Shown: in pieces, positions 17,781 through 26,886 of the stretch
Numbering within the stretch: position 1 is the stretch's first letter
Layout: every line of letters begins with the position of its first letter
Assembly: GCA_965601455.1 (NCBI GenBank)
Contig: OZ271831.1
Span: forward strand, 1,550,001-1,614,000
Length of the DNA: 64,000 nt
Reading direction: 5' to 3'
Source: JANQEU01 sp965601455
Lineage (GTDB): Bacteria; Bacteroidota; Bacteroidia; Cytophagales; Cyclobacteriaceae
Notes under the pieces: model-generated
Databases searched by the model: none
Told to the model about the DNA's origin: nothing
What the model saw: the letters and a program-made list of their open reading frames with translations, nothing else
Made by a program: the position numbers and the translations under genes

Positions 17781-18635
17781 TTAGTCCTGAAACAGGTGAA
17801 AAACCATGAAATCTAAAGCTTCCATCAGGATGTTCCGAGTTGATGGTGTGTCTTGTAAGGCATCAAAGCCATGAATACCTTGTGGATAATTAATAAAGGT
17901 TAAGGGAAGATTTGCGGAATGCGCATTTTCAATGAATTCACCGGTGGTTTCCTTAATACCTTTGAATTCGTCTTTGCCGGCCTGTACAAGATAAATGGGT
18001 TTTAAATTACTCCATTCCGACATATTAGGTAACTGGGCAAAAGAAATACCATATTGTGTAGCCACTTTCATCGCTTCTTCCACGTAGGCGGATTTATCCG
18101 TAAGTAGGTAGGGATACAAGAAAATACCGCATTTTACCCCATCATTGTCCGGATTCAGTAATGTGTTCATTGCTACTGATGAGTTAATTGAGACTGAGAA
18201 CAGTCCGATTCTTTCGGGATCAACAAGTAATTCGGAAGATTGAGATTTTATATAATGTTGTACTGCGACTAAGTCCTTTTCAGGTGAAGTTGTCTCATAC
18301 ACAATTGCTGCCATATTCTCGGTTGTGAAAAGACGGCACCACGAGGTATACCATTGCCATTTCATAAAAGACTGGCCGATGAGCTTTTTCTGTGAAGCCT
18401 CATCGTAACCAAAAACTATCAGAACTGTGGGTAAAAGTGAGCCAAAGTCAAAATCAGCAGGATAGTAGATGTCCAATACCAAGGATGAGTCTGCTAGCTT
18501 CACATAAGAAATTTCTCTTTTAACCTGCGCTTTATCCATTCCGACCTTTTCATATACTACTTTAGGTTCATCAGGTTCCTGAGCATAGCTTAGAATACAG
18601 GTGAAAATTAGCATTACACGGAGAATAATTTTCAT
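17781..18635 (-). CDS. Exported dienelactone-hydrolase-like protein with degenerate elbow
   Basis: The start at 18635 gives a signal peptide (MKIILRVMLIFTCILSYAQ); 29 extra residues from 18722 are unlikely. The alpha/beta-hydrolase core of about 265 residues has PTVLIVFGYDEASQ, then RIGLFSVSINSS where the elbow G-x-S-x-G reads S-V-S-I-N. Candidate acid is in LVQAGKDEFKG and His in YPQGIHGFD. Ser, Asp and His positions are retained although both elbow glycines are lost, so activity is uncertain. The stop is 12 bp upstream of the kelch gene start, suggesting a three-gene unit 18635-15966. Confidence 0.75.
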   Translation of the reverse strand: MKIILRVMLIFTCILSYAQEPDEPKVVYEKVGMDKAQVKREISYVKLADSSLVLDIYYPADFDFGSLLPTVLIVFGYDEASQKKLIGQSFMKWQWYTSWCRLFTTENMAAIVYETTSPEKDLVAVQHYIKSQSSELLVDPERIGLFSVSINSSVAMNTLLNPDNDGVKCGIFLYPYLLTDKSAYVEEAMKVATQYGISFAQLPNMSEWSNLKPIYLVQAGKDEFKGIKETTGEFIENAHSANLPLTFINYPQGIHGFDALQDTPSTRNILMEALDFMVFHLFQD

Positions 18636-18767
18636 GTTTTCTTCTGGTATAGAATCATACGTGTTCGCGAGTACAGTATGAAAAGAAAAATGGGTTAAGA
18701 ACCAACTTCTCTTCGCCACCAAGCCACGTTATATTCTAAATTTATTACTTATAGCGGACTTTCCAAT

Positions 18768-18797
18768 GGCTATGGAGTAATCATTAATTGCATAGCC
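18768..18797. terminator. Hairpin after the Nudix gene
   Basis: GGCTATG (18768-18774) pairs perfectly with CATAGCC (18791-18797) over a 16-nt loop, immediately downstream of the minus-strand Nudix stop at 18809. A terminator or 3'-end structure is likely; there is no strong T-run. Confidence 0.4.
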
Positions 18798-18808
18798 CTG
18801 ATTCAGGT

Positions 18809-19207
18809 TTACTCTAATTCCCCTTTCTCTTTCAGAAATTCAAAGATCTTCTTATCCACCTCTGCAATCAGGTCTACATCCTTGGAGTTTAACCACCTGA
18901 TTTCCTCTATTTCGCTACTTGGTTTTGGAATCCCTTCATATTGGGCTTTGTAACAAGTCATTTTTACCAGTATTCCTTCCCTCTGACCATCGGATTGAGC
19001 TTTGAAGGTTCCCACATACTCAATGGTACTGCTCTCAATATCAACATCGAGTTCCTCTTTTATCTCCCTGATCAGTGTTTGTTCGTCACTTTCTCCCAAC
19101 TCTCTTTTTCCACCGGGGATATAATACTTTGTTTTTCCTTTGGACTTGGTACTCAAGACCTGTCCGTCTTTGGTTTGGATAAAAGCGATTTTGTCAATTT
19201 CATTCAT
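18809..19207 (-). CDS. Nudix hydrolase
   Basis: A 132-residue Nudix protein. The box is complete in its catalytic core: box Gly in GGKRELGE, seven residues, then REIKEELDVDI (pattern G-x5-E-x7-R-E-U-x-E-E); the last Gly of the consensus is replaced. It should hydrolyse a nucleoside diphosphate linked to another moiety, using Mg. It is cytoplasmic. A damaged, shortened copy of this gene is at 21372-21686, and the first 80 or so bases of the two copies are identical. This copy is the intact one. Confidence 0.92.
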   Translation of the reverse strand: MNEIDKIAFIQTKDGQVLSTKSKGKTKYYIPGGKRELGESDEQTLIREIKEELDVDIESSTIEYVGTFKAQSDGQREGILVKMTCYKAQYEGIPKPSSEIEEIRWLNSKDVDLIAEVDKKIFEFLKEKGELE

Positions 19208-19241
19208 TTCTCAATGGTATCGTCTGCAGTTGTTCATTTCA

Positions 19242-20165
19242 TCATTCGAATAAGAATCTCATACCATTTGTAAACCCTGCTCCGAAGATGGTTCGGTGAG
19301 TTTCATTCTTTAGTACCTCATCTTTAATGAACAGCCCTTCGTGTTGTTTAGCCTTAAGCCTTGAGGCAAACTTGGTTTGCAGGTCATCAATTCTACCTTC
19401 AAGTTCGCCGGAACCCATGTATACCCGTGTCGGAGTCAATTTCGTTGAAAACAGATCGGCTTCCTGTATCATGAATTCATTTTTGTACCAAAGAGATGGG
19501 CTAAGTATTAGATAATTATTGAAGAGGTGGGATTCTTTCAATAGGACATAACTTGCGAATAAGCCACCGTATGAATGCCCGTATATAGATCTACTGTCCG
19601 GATTTACTCGATATTCTTTTTCTATTAGAGGGAATAGCTCTTCTTCAATGAATTTGCAGAACGCCGGAGCCCCACCGGTAGGGTCATTTTTTTTACCCAT
19701 CTCCAATTTGGAATCTTCAACTGGTGTTAGATCTCTGCTTCTCAACTCATAGAACGATTTATAGTCAGTTCCGTAAGCAATTCCCACAACAATCATTGGT
19801 GGGATGAGCTTGTCTTTAATTAATCGTTGAACGATATAGCCAACTCCACCGAAATTAGTTTCCGCATCTGTGACATATAAAACGGGATATTCGTCCGTGT
19901 TCTGATGATAATCCCGGGGAAGTTGAATCTTTATTTTGTAGATCTGACCATTAATTTTCGAATTGATTTCCTTCAATTCAGTGCCAGGCAGAACCACCTG
20001 CGAGTAGTTCGACAAATAATCAATTTCATTGACCTTACTCTTAAGTGCATTGATTTCTTCACGTAGATTAATGTTTTCCTGTTGAAGAGCGGAGTGTTTT
20101 GATTTCGGGACCCCACACGAAAGACCAAGGGAAATGACTAATATGAAATAGATAATTCTCTTCAT
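19242..20165 (-). CDS. Esterase (Fes/EsterD-like alpha/beta hydrolase) lipoprotein
   Basis: A 307-residue lipoprotein (ISLGLSCGVP, Cys17). It has a short coiled-coil stretch (residues 25-47, many E/K/N), then a PF00756-type esterase domain: IKIQLPRDYHQNTDEYPVLYVTDAE, RSIYGHSYGGLF with the nucleophile Ser in GHSYG, and a C-terminal His in KNETHRTIFGAG. Relatives hydrolyse siderophore esters, S-formylglutathione or acyl groups; the substrate here is unknown. It lies between the two Nudix copies. Confidence 0.88.
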   Translation of the reverse strand: MKRIIYFILVISLGLSCGVPKSKHSALQQENINLREEINALKSKVNEIDYLSNYSQVVLPGTELKEINSKINGQIYKIKIQLPRDYHQNTDEYPVLYVTDAETNFGGVGYIVQRLIKDKLIPPMIVVGIAYGTDYKSFYELRSRDLTPVEDSKLEMGKKNDPTGGAPAFCKFIEEELFPLIEKEYRVNPDSRSIYGHSYGGLFASYVLLKESHLFNNYLILSPSLWYKNEFMIQEADLFSTKLTPTRVYMGSGELEGRIDDLQTKFASRLKAKQHEGLFIKDEVLKNETHRTIFGAGFTNGMRFLFE

Positions 20166-20271
20166 ACCGTTTACTGTGTTTGATTACGTCTGGGAAAGAA
20201 TATTTGTTGTGCAAAGGAGGGAAGAGAGAATAGATAAGAGATATTAGTTGTCCTTCTTATGATTACTTTAC

Positions 20272-21369
20272 CTACTGGTTTAAACTAACGATGTTGCCAT
20301 GACCGGGGTCAATTTCACCCCTCAATACTTTGGAGTACAACTGCTCTAACTCTTGTGCCCCGACATATCTTCTGATTGATATTTTTGATTGGATATCGTT
20401 TATAAAGTGATGCCAGGCAATACCCAGTTTTTCTTGAAATTTTGCAGGACCCCACTCTTTTAGAAGTTTTTCCGAATGCTCAGGAGCAAAGAAGAACTCT
20501 GCCTTTTTAGGTAGTTGCGAATCTCCTACCATATTTTCCCAATCCGCAAAACCGACATGACAATTGTATACCAGATTATCAGTAAACAAGTTTTGTAACT
20601 GGTATTGTAATTGGTGATTACCAGAAAAATCTACGACGATTGTTTTCAGACCAGAATTTAGATGAGCTATATCGTTGTAACTTTTTACCTGATCATACCA
20701 GCCCAGGTTCTGTACAAATTCTTGATTTTTGCTGGAGGTAAGACCTATCATGCTCAAGTTCAATTCCCTCTTTTCCTTGTTGTATGCAATTTGAGAGGCC
20801 AAAGCCTGGGCTGTTTTACTGGAGGCACTGATCACTAATATTTGATCGGCCTGGAAGAAGTCCTTTGCTACCAGATAGTTGTCAATAAGAAAGGAAGTAC
20901 CAAAAAGAGGTCGAAAGATGGAAACCAATTCTTCGTTGTCCGGAGTGAAGGCAGGATCCTGAGCGACATTGACATAATAATTGTAGATGGGAGGGAGTTC
21001 TTGTCGGTGTATTGTACTGTCCACAAACCCTTTGGAGCTAACCTTGTCCACTGTCATCAGAAGGTGTGTGCTCATTGGGTAGTAGCCATAGAATTTCTGA
21101 CCCACCTGTATTTCAGGGTGATTGGTTACAATTACTTCCGCCACACCCCATGCTGGTATTATTCCATGGTCAATACCGGTTGGAAAGAACTTCCAGTAGT
21201 GTAATTGTTCACCTAAGACGCCGTAGGAAATGTTATTGGAGGTGAATGCAAATTTGTCAATTTCCAAAAGGACCTGGTTCGACGATAGTTCTTCCGGGTG
21301 AGCTTTTTCAACAAACCTGGTCCGTTGTAGGTCGTCCATTTTCACTGCAAAGTCTAAGGCATTAATCAT
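20272..21369 (-). CDS. DUF2855 family protein
   Basis: A 365-residue protein fitting DUF2855, a medium-chain-reductase-like family without the usual catalytic zinc. It starts with short strands (VLLEIDKFAFTSNNISYGVLG), then a Rossmann-like middle (ILVISASSKTAQALASQIAY) and a second half with VVDFSGNHQLQ. Some relatives are annotated as quinone- or enoyl-reductase-like; activity here is not known. Its stop is 106 bp from the esterase start and its ATG is 2 bp from the end of the Nudix fragment, so the fragment could be transcribed with it. Confidence 0.8.
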   Translation of the reverse strand: MINALDFAVKMDDLQRTRFVEKAHPEELSSNQVLLEIDKFAFTSNNISYGVLGEQLHYWKFFPTGIDHGIIPAWGVAEVIVTNHPEIQVGQKFYGYYPMSTHLLMTVDKVSSKGFVDSTIHRQELPPIYNYYVNVAQDPAFTPDNEELVSIFRPLFGTSFLIDNYLVAKDFFQADQILVISASSKTAQALASQIAYNKEKRELNLSMIGLTSSKNQEFVQNLGWYDQVKSYNDIAHLNSGLKTIVVDFSGNHQLQYQLQNLFTDNLVYNCHVGFADWENMVGDSQLPKKAEFFFAPEHSEKLLKEWGPAKFQEKLGIAWHHFINDIQSKISIRRYVGAQELEQLYSKVLRGEIDPGHGNIVSLNQ

Positions 21370-21371
21370 TG

Positions 21372-21686
21372 TTATATAGTTGAAGTTCTAATGCTGGTCG
21401 GTTTTGGAATCCCTTCATATTGGGCTTTGTAACAGGTCATTTTTACCAGTGTTCCTTTCTTCTGACCATCGGATTGAGCCTTAAAAGTCCCCACGTACTC
21501 AATGATACTGCTTTCAATATCAACGTCGAGTTCCTCTTTCATCTCCTCGATAAGTGGTTGTTCGTCACTTTCTCCCAACTCTCTTTTTTTACCCGGGATA
21601 CAGTACTTTGTTTTTCCTTTGGACTTGGTACTCAAGACCTGTCCGTCTTTGGTTTGGATAAAAGCGATTTTGTCAATTTCATTCAT
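21372..21686 (-). pseudogene. Truncated duplicate of the Nudix gene
   Basis: A 104-residue frame nearly identical to the Nudix protein at 18809-19207 up to KAQYEGIPKPTS, where it loses homology and ends after IRTSTI. The copy lacks the last quarter of the protein. It also has two damaging changes in the Nudix box: the box Gly is Lys (CIPGKKREL) and the Arg of REUxEE is Glu (LIEEMKEEL). The homology breakpoint is near 21397. At the 5' side the copies are identical for about 70-80 bp. It is most likely a decaying partial duplication, not a working enzyme. Confidence 0.85.
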
Positions 21687-21708
21687 TGCCTCTTGGCGTA
21701 TTCATGGG

Positions 21709-22911
21709 TTAATGGGCATGATCCCTTTCTAAGTGTTGTCTTAAGAGATCTTTGCCATAGTCGTTTCCGTTTGGTGTTCTTACTACCGTGTGAATATGAT
21801 TCTTTGTTGGTTGGTCAATATCAGAGGGTACACCCACTGGGTTTTGGTGATCGAATTCAATGAGCACTACAGGAGAATGAATTCGGTAGTAGAACACACC
21901 ACTTTCTGATTTTTCACCGACCCAGGCGAACCAAGTCTCATCTATTCTTTCCTCAACTTCCTCCATTTTGATTTGGGCGTACTCTTCCCTCATATTGTTG
22001 ATATAAAGTCCAACTAAATTCAAAAGTTGTTCTTTTTGCGATGAATCTAACTGAACAATTGGTAACCCTTCGTAGTCTATGGTATGATTGTCCTTAAATG
22101 CTTCACTTAGATTGTTATTGCCTTGCTTTTCGGTACTAATGGTGGCCAGTTTTTGATGCTTTTCTGACAAAGACTTTATGAAAGCCAGTCCTAGGTTCTG
22201 CTCGTCCTGAAACAAAGTATTTCCTTTGTATTTTCCGGTTGTGGTAATCACAGGTTCCGCTCCCATGAAAGTTGGTGTCATCACCACTTGATCACCTAGA
22301 ATAAAGTAATTGATTACCAAATGATGTCCATCGAGTTGCCAACCCCACGGTTCTTCGATGGACGGTTCTCCCATAATGGTTAGAAAATACAATTCTTCAC
22401 TGAAGTCGGTATTTCCATCCATGATTTCACTCAGTGTATGGTCTGTCTTCATAATGCCTCTGCTTAATTCCATTCCTTTGATACTTAAAGAGTTTTGAAG
22501 CAATTGAAAGGCCGCTTCCTGCTGACTGTTTGACATTTCCTTAAGACTAATTCCTTGTCTTTTGTATATCCCATTGTCTACATTGCTCCATCTTCTCCAT
22601 TCCTCATCATTGATATCGAAACGTACTCGATCCAATTGTGAATCATTCAAGGAGGCCAGGAAGTTATCAGCTGATTGTTTTATTGATACGGTGGAAACAC
22701 CGGTAGATTTTATAGGGAATAGATCGAATTCTCGTCCTTTACTTGTTTCAATTCCCCGGTACGCTTGACTTAAATGTTCGGATTCCAAATTGGCAAAATA
22801 TTTTGTTCCAAGCCATTTGAAAATCATTGGTTTATTGATCCAGGCCAATAGAAGCAGAATAAATAGGATCCCAGTTAAACGTATTGCAATTTTTGCTTTT
22901 TTCGGTTTCAT
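21709..22911 (-). CDS. DUF3500 domain protein, membrane-anchored
   Basis: A 400-residue protein with one N-terminal transmembrane helix (about 10-30) and an extracytoplasmic DUF3500 domain. Signs are LNDSQLDRVRFDINDEEWRRWSN, the GWQLDGHHLVINYF block, VVMTPTFMGAEP, and a C-terminal segment ending in HTVVRTPNGNDYG. DUF3500 proteins are widespread and of unknown function. The DxHHxxxH-like His pair in LDGHHL might bind a metal. It ends just upstream of the Nudix fragment. Confidence 0.85.
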   Translation of the reverse strand: MKPKKAKIAIRLTGILFILLLLAWINKPMIFKWLGTKYFANLESEHLSQAYRGIETSKGREFDLFPIKSTGVSTVSIKQSADNFLASLNDSQLDRVRFDINDEEWRRWSNVDNGIYKRQGISLKEMSNSQQEAAFQLLQNSLSIKGMELSRGIMKTDHTLSEIMDGNTDFSEELYFLTIMGEPSIEEPWGWQLDGHHLVINYFILGDQVVMTPTFMGAEPVITTTGKYKGNTLFQDEQNLGLAFIKSLSEKHQKLATISTEKQGNNNLSEAFKDNHTIDYEGLPIVQLDSSQKEQLLNLVGLYINNMREEYAQIKMEEVEERIDETWFAWVGEKSESGVFYYRIHSPVVLIEFDHQNPVGVPSDIDQPTKNHIHTVVRTPNGNDYGKDLLRQHLERDHAH

Positions 22912-22987
22912 TTTTAAGATTTCTAGTGGCCTCGCTTCTTCTAATCAAGTTACTCACATGGTCATAGCGAATGGAGATATGTATACT

Positions 22988-24700
22988 TTATTTATTCACC
23001 ACTCTATACCTGAACCAATCAATGTCAACAAATCCTGATTCGCTCTCTGTGTTGTAGTTGTATACTCCCACCATGTCACCCCGGAAATTATTGGCGCTTA
23101 ATCGATACTCGCCTTCAATAGTTTGAAATCGCTTTCCATCAAAGCTATACCTCCAGCGCGCAATACCATCAAATCCGGTGGTTGTTTGCAGCACCAGCAC
23201 TTCTTGATCGTTACCCAGTTGATCCAGTTTTTTGATTTTTCCATTCAGATCGAAGTAAAGTGTTTTCTTATTACCTTTCATCAGTACACCGGTAGCTCCG
23301 TAGTCCTCCCCACCGGTGAAATGAGCCAGTCCTGCGAATTGGCCATTGACCATGCCATTAATGTTTATTTTAATAGTCACTGTTGCGGTATCACTCTTAA
23401 AATGGCGTTGATTGATGGTGTTCCCTGCTTTATAAAAGGCTTCTTTCTTATCTGTTTTTAAGGCCTTCAGTCTTAGAAAGCCCGGCGCCTCCGTCAATGA
23501 CCACTTATCGTTGTTCGGTTGATGGTTCCACTGCCAGACTTTATTTAGTTCCTTGCTATCAAACTCGTCGCTGATAAATGGAAAAACGGCGTCATGGCCC
23601 TCGATCGGTTTCTCCATTTGCCATTTAAAGTATCCTTTATTCTTTTCAACATCCGCTCCAAATACCGGCCAGTCATCGATCCAGGTGACAGGTACCAAAT
23701 GAGGACAACGATAGCCGTCTTGGTTAAGTCGATTGAACTGTCCGATCCAAAACCAGCGATCATCAGGTGTGTTTACCAATCCTCCTTGCCCTGGAAATTC
23801 TTGATTTATTCCCTCGCATCCGTCTTCCCCGATCTTGTAGATTTCATACTTGCCGGGATCCCCAGGTTTTCCGGGGGTGCCATCATCTTTGGTTCCGTAT
23901 ATGTTTTTAGAACGCATGACGTACGTTCCACAGCCCTGTCCATCTGGTAAAAACTCAATATGGATCAGGTAATAATAACCGTTCCGTTTATAGATCTTGT
24001 TTCCTTCATTAGACTGAAAGGGTGAAAACAACGTGCCACCATTCGGGTATTCGTATTGCCTTTCTTCCTCGCTCATATGAGCAAAATCGGCATCGAGCAA
24101 TTGCTTTCCATCTGGTGTCATTTCAAAAAGATACCCGAACCAATAGTCGCTTACTTTGCTGGATGCTAAATAGGCTTTACCGTCGTCATCCCAAAATGGG
24201 CAGGGGTCTGTCCAGCCTCTTGTTCGAAGCTCATTGCCATTTTTATCCTTTATGGCGTGTACATCCCATTCCTCCGATGGGTGGTTGGCTGTGGCCATGA
24301 AAAAACCGTCGGTGTAGAAGTTTACAAATACCCAGAATTTACCATCGTGATATCGCAGGGATGGAGCAAAAACGCCTTCTCCATAACGCTCCATGGTTTC
24401 CCATGAAAAATCAGGATGAACTTTGGTTAGGTCGGTGAAAACACTTCCAGAATACTGCCAGTTAACCAGGTCTTTTGAATGCAATATGGTAACGCCCGGG
24501 GAAGACTCAAATGTGGAGGCTACCATATAGTAGTCTTCCCCAACTCGAATCGGATCCGGATCGCTGTAGTCTGCAGATATGATGGGATTTCTGAATGTGC
24601 CGTCTCCCTGGTCACCCCATTTACCCGTTTGTTGGGCGACGGTATAGTGGAAGTATGAGCATAGTGATATGGCAAGTAGTAAATGGATTTTGATTCTCAT
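22988..24700 (-). CDS. Glycoside hydrolase family 43 (beta-xylosidase/arabinofuranosidase type), secreted
   Basis: A 570-residue enzyme with a signal peptide (1-22). The five-bladed GH43 propeller occupies about 35-360. The catalytic base Asp is in ISADYSDPDP (near residue 47), and the pKa-setting Asp region is TRGWTDPCPFWDDDGKAYL. The C-terminal domain (about 375-565) is a beta-sandwich as in the GH43 C2/DUF1349 type, which shapes the active site of xylosidases. It should release xylose or arabinose from hemicellulose oligomers. With the CE15-like gene at the left edge it hints at xylan use, although the two are 22 kb apart. Confidence 0.93.
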   Translation of the reverse strand: MRIKIHLLLAISLCSYFHYTVAQQTGKWGDQGDGTFRNPIISADYSDPDPIRVGEDYYMVASTFESSPGVTILHSKDLVNWQYSGSVFTDLTKVHPDFSWETMERYGEGVFAPSLRYHDGKFWVFVNFYTDGFFMATANHPSEEWDVHAIKDKNGNELRTRGWTDPCPFWDDDGKAYLASSKVSDYWFGYLFEMTPDGKQLLDADFAHMSEEERQYEYPNGGTLFSPFQSNEGNKIYKRNGYYYLIHIEFLPDGQGCGTYVMRSKNIYGTKDDGTPGKPGDPGKYEIYKIGEDGCEGINQEFPGQGGLVNTPDDRWFWIGQFNRLNQDGYRCPHLVPVTWIDDWPVFGADVEKNKGYFKWQMEKPIEGHDAVFPFISDEFDSKELNKVWQWNHQPNNDKWSLTEAPGFLRLKALKTDKKEAFYKAGNTINQRHFKSDTATVTIKININGMVNGQFAGLAHFTGGEDYGATGVLMKGNKKTLYFDLNGKIKKLDQLGNDQEVLVLQTTTGFDGIARWRYSFDGKRFQTIEGEYRLSANNFRGDMVGVYNYNTESESGFVDIDWFRYRVVNK

Positions 24701-24787
24701 GGTATTATCCTAACCTCAGCTAAAATTAGCAGGCCTGTCGGTCACATAAAAACTTTGAAATGTCTAATTACCATTGTGGAACAGGCA

Positions 24788-25228
24788 CTACTTGTTCTTG
24801 ATTTTGGATATTGTCTTACCCGTTGTTTTTGAGGGACTATCCATATCATTTATGGCGAAGTCAATGGATTCTTGAACTAGTTCCCTGACTGTAGGATTGT
24901 TGAAGTCATGTTGCTGTTTGATCTCTATATGCCTGATTAATTTACCGGTTCCTTTCAACAAGCCATTTGGATCCTGAAGTAGTGTTCCTTTGTTGAAGCC
25001 AAGATTTATGTGTTCAGAATAGACTGGGATATGACAAAAAGCATCTGCGAGTTTTTCCGAAATTGAAAAAACCGCAGTTAAAGCATGTGTGTGATACAAG
25101 AGCTCATTGCTGTCAGGATAGCATTCTAAAATGAACTGTCGCAAGTCACTAAACAGGTTAATTACTTTCTGATCTTTAAATTCCAACAGATATTGGAAGT
25201 CAGGATGAATCGGTCTTGTTTTTGGCAT
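24788..25228 (-). CDS. DUF1801 domain protein
   Basis: A 146-residue cytoplasmic protein with the DUF1801 (YdhG/frataxin-like fold) pattern: helix VINLFSDLRQFILECYPDSNELLYHTH, the strand DAFCHIPVYSEHINLGFNKG, and LLKGTGKLIRHIEIKQ. Function of the family is unknown. It is separated from the upstream gene by a long-arm inverted repeat at 25309-25370. Confidence 0.82.
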   Translation of the reverse strand: MPKTRPIHPDFQYLLEFKDQKVINLFSDLRQFILECYPDSNELLYHTHALTAVFSISEKLADAFCHIPVYSEHINLGFNKGTLLQDPNGLLKGTGKLIRHIEIKQQHDFNNPTVRELVQESIDFAINDMDSPSKTTGKTISKIKNK

Positions 25229-25308
25229 TGTCTACTTTTCTTAGATGACCTTCTATCTCTTAAAATACACAATCCATACTGTATCCGGAATAGGTGTTTT
25301 TGATATTA

Positions 25309-25370
25309 TTGTCTCACTTTCAATAATGGCTTCCCAAGCACCAAATCAAGTTTTAAATAAAGTGAGACAA
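25309..25370. repeat. Inverted repeat with 12-bp perfect arms
   Basis: TTGTCTCACTTT (25309-25320) pairs with AAAGTGAGACAA (25359-25370), with 38 nt between. It lies between the stop of the 25402 gene and the start of the DUF1801 gene, both minus-strand. It may be a transcription stop for the former or an operator for the latter; the large loop makes a simple terminator less likely. Confidence 0.5.
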
Positions 25371-25401
25371 GAAGCGGCTGTTCCGATTATCAAAACAGTC
25401 A

Positions 25402-25875
25402 TCACCATTGGTCGTTGGTGAGATACATATAGTGCGATCCCAGGACATTATTGATAGCCTCTTCCACCCATTTAGCACCCTTACGGTTCATCTTTCGCAG
25501 GGAACCATCCTTTTTGTAAAAGAATGTTGTACGAAATTTCAGACCTATGGCTTCCAAGTTATTGATGGTTAACCGTAATCTGTATTTACTTTCTTTAAAC
25601 TCCAGTATCAATGAATAGTGTATCTCAGGACGACGGGATTTTCCGGGAATTATGGCATCAATTCTTAAATACTCTCCGTCTACATTGCCTTTTAACACAT
25701 CATTTGGATCCCCATATGTATCATAGATCCATTTAAGAGTTTCTTTATAAAGTGATTGATTGTTTTTCAGCTCTACCACCTCTTCCAAATAGCCCTCTGG
25801 GGCCAGTTTAAATACTGGTTGCCCAAAGGTCTTTGTACCGATCAGAAAGAAAATAGCAACAAACAGAAGTCTCAT
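25402..25875 (-). CDS. Exported protein of unknown function
   Basis: A 157-residue protein with a signal peptide (MRLLFVAIFFLIGTKTFG, then QPV). The mature part has a beta-rich centre (YRLRLTINNLEAIGLKFRTTFFYKKDGSLRKM). The early segment LKWIYDTYGDPNDVLKGNVDGEYLRID resembles the start of DUF4468-like beta-alpha domains seen in Bacteroidota. That resemblance is weak. Function unknown. Confidence 0.6.
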   Translation of the reverse strand: MRLLFVAIFFLIGTKTFGQPVFKLAPEGYLEEVVELKNNQSLYKETLKWIYDTYGDPNDVLKGNVDGEYLRIDAIIPGKSRRPEIHYSLILEFKESKYRLRLTINNLEAIGLKFRTTFFYKKDGSLRKMNRKGAKWVEEAINNVLGSHYMYLTNDQW

Positions 25876-25943
25876 CTATTGATAGAAAAATAGTCAATTT
25901 AGAATCCGGAATGAACAAATTAATATCCTAATTAACACACATT

Positions 25944-26813
25944 TCATCGATTAATCCATTCGTAAGCATAGTTTGCAACATCCTCCCATCCCGGAGCACC
26001 ACAGATGAAATGATCTTTTCCCTCAAAGTACCTGGAATCAACAATACTATTTTTGTCCTTATACTTTCTAACATTTTTTCTTACCAGTCCGTTTGGGACA
26101 ATTACATCCTTTAATCCACCTAAAAATAATAATGGAACATGGGGCTTCTTAGTACTTACATTTGCCACCTTCCTCAACGAAGATCGATGTGTTCTCCTGC
26201 TTTCAGGGACTGCATATCTTTCAAATTCTTTGTCTGACATTTCTCTAGTCATCGTGTTGGCGATAGCAAAATGAAACCATTTCTTGTAAGTCTCTTCTTT
26301 GGGATTGAAAATGGTTTGCCCTTTAAAAACGTTTAGCACTTTATTATTTGCTTTCCAAAAACCTGGCTTAAGTGAAATAATACCTTTTGGAGGAGCAGTG
26401 CTGATTAGTATTGCAGCCTCAGCTCTTCCGGATTCCACCAGCTTTTGAGCAGTTAATCCACCAAAGGAATGCCCAATGAGAATCGGTCTTTCCGGAAGTT
26501 TGTCGATAAACTTCTCAAGGTTAGTGATCCAGTCTTCTAGAGTGATGTCTTCCAATCCTGCCGGTGGATTGGCCCTAAGATGAGCGGGATTTCCTTCATG
26601 CCCAGGATTGGATGGCGTATAACAGGTGTATCCTTTAGCCTCGAAAAAATCCTTCCAATCCTTCCAGCTTTGGTTGTTTAGAAATAAACCATGTATAAAG
26701 ACAATAGTCTTTGATTTGATGTTCTTTTGCATAATTTCTTGATTTGATATTTGTGAGAAAGCACCGGTGGAAAAGGCCAATGCCAGCGCTAGTAATAGTT
26801 TATTCAGCTTCAT
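25944..26813 (-). CDS. Exported alpha/beta hydrolase
   Basis: A 289-residue enzyme with a signal peptide (about 1-21). The oxyanion-hole region is VFIHGLFLNNQSW, the elbow ILIGHSFGG has nucleophile Ser116, the acid is in FLGGLKDVIVP, and the His is in FEGKDHFICGAPGWEDV near the C-terminus. All triad residues are present, so it should be an active esterase or lipase-like enzyme outside the cytoplasm. The divergence point with the Crp-like regulator is not shared; both are minus-strand, about 70 bp apart. Confidence 0.88.
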   Translation of the reverse strand: MKLNKLLLALALAFSTGAFSQISNQEIMQKNIKSKTIVFIHGLFLNNQSWKDWKDFFEAKGYTCYTPSNPGHEGNPAHLRANPPAGLEDITLEDWITNLEKFIDKLPERPILIGHSFGGLTAQKLVESGRAEAAILISTAPPKGIISLKPGFWKANNKVLNVFKGQTIFNPKEETYKKWFHFAIANTMTREMSDKEFERYAVPESRRTHRSSLRKVANVSTKKPHVPLLFLGGLKDVIVPNGLVRKNVRKYKDKNSIVDSRYFEGKDHFICGAPGWEDVANYAYEWINR

Positions 26814-26886
26814 TTATTTAACCGATCTAATTCGATTCAAAGCTGAGAAAAGGAAAGGTGGATTTCTTTAACCTAAGTTAAAATCG

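Noticed and set aside
1..24700. A xylan-use locus from CE15-like, GH16 and GH43 genes
   Set aside because: No SusC/SusD pair, no shared regulator, and the genes are spread over more than 20 kb among unrelated ones.
22988..24700. Long antisense open frames inside the GH43 and other large genes
   Set aside because: They have no recognisable domains and fall entirely within strongly supported genes on the other strand.
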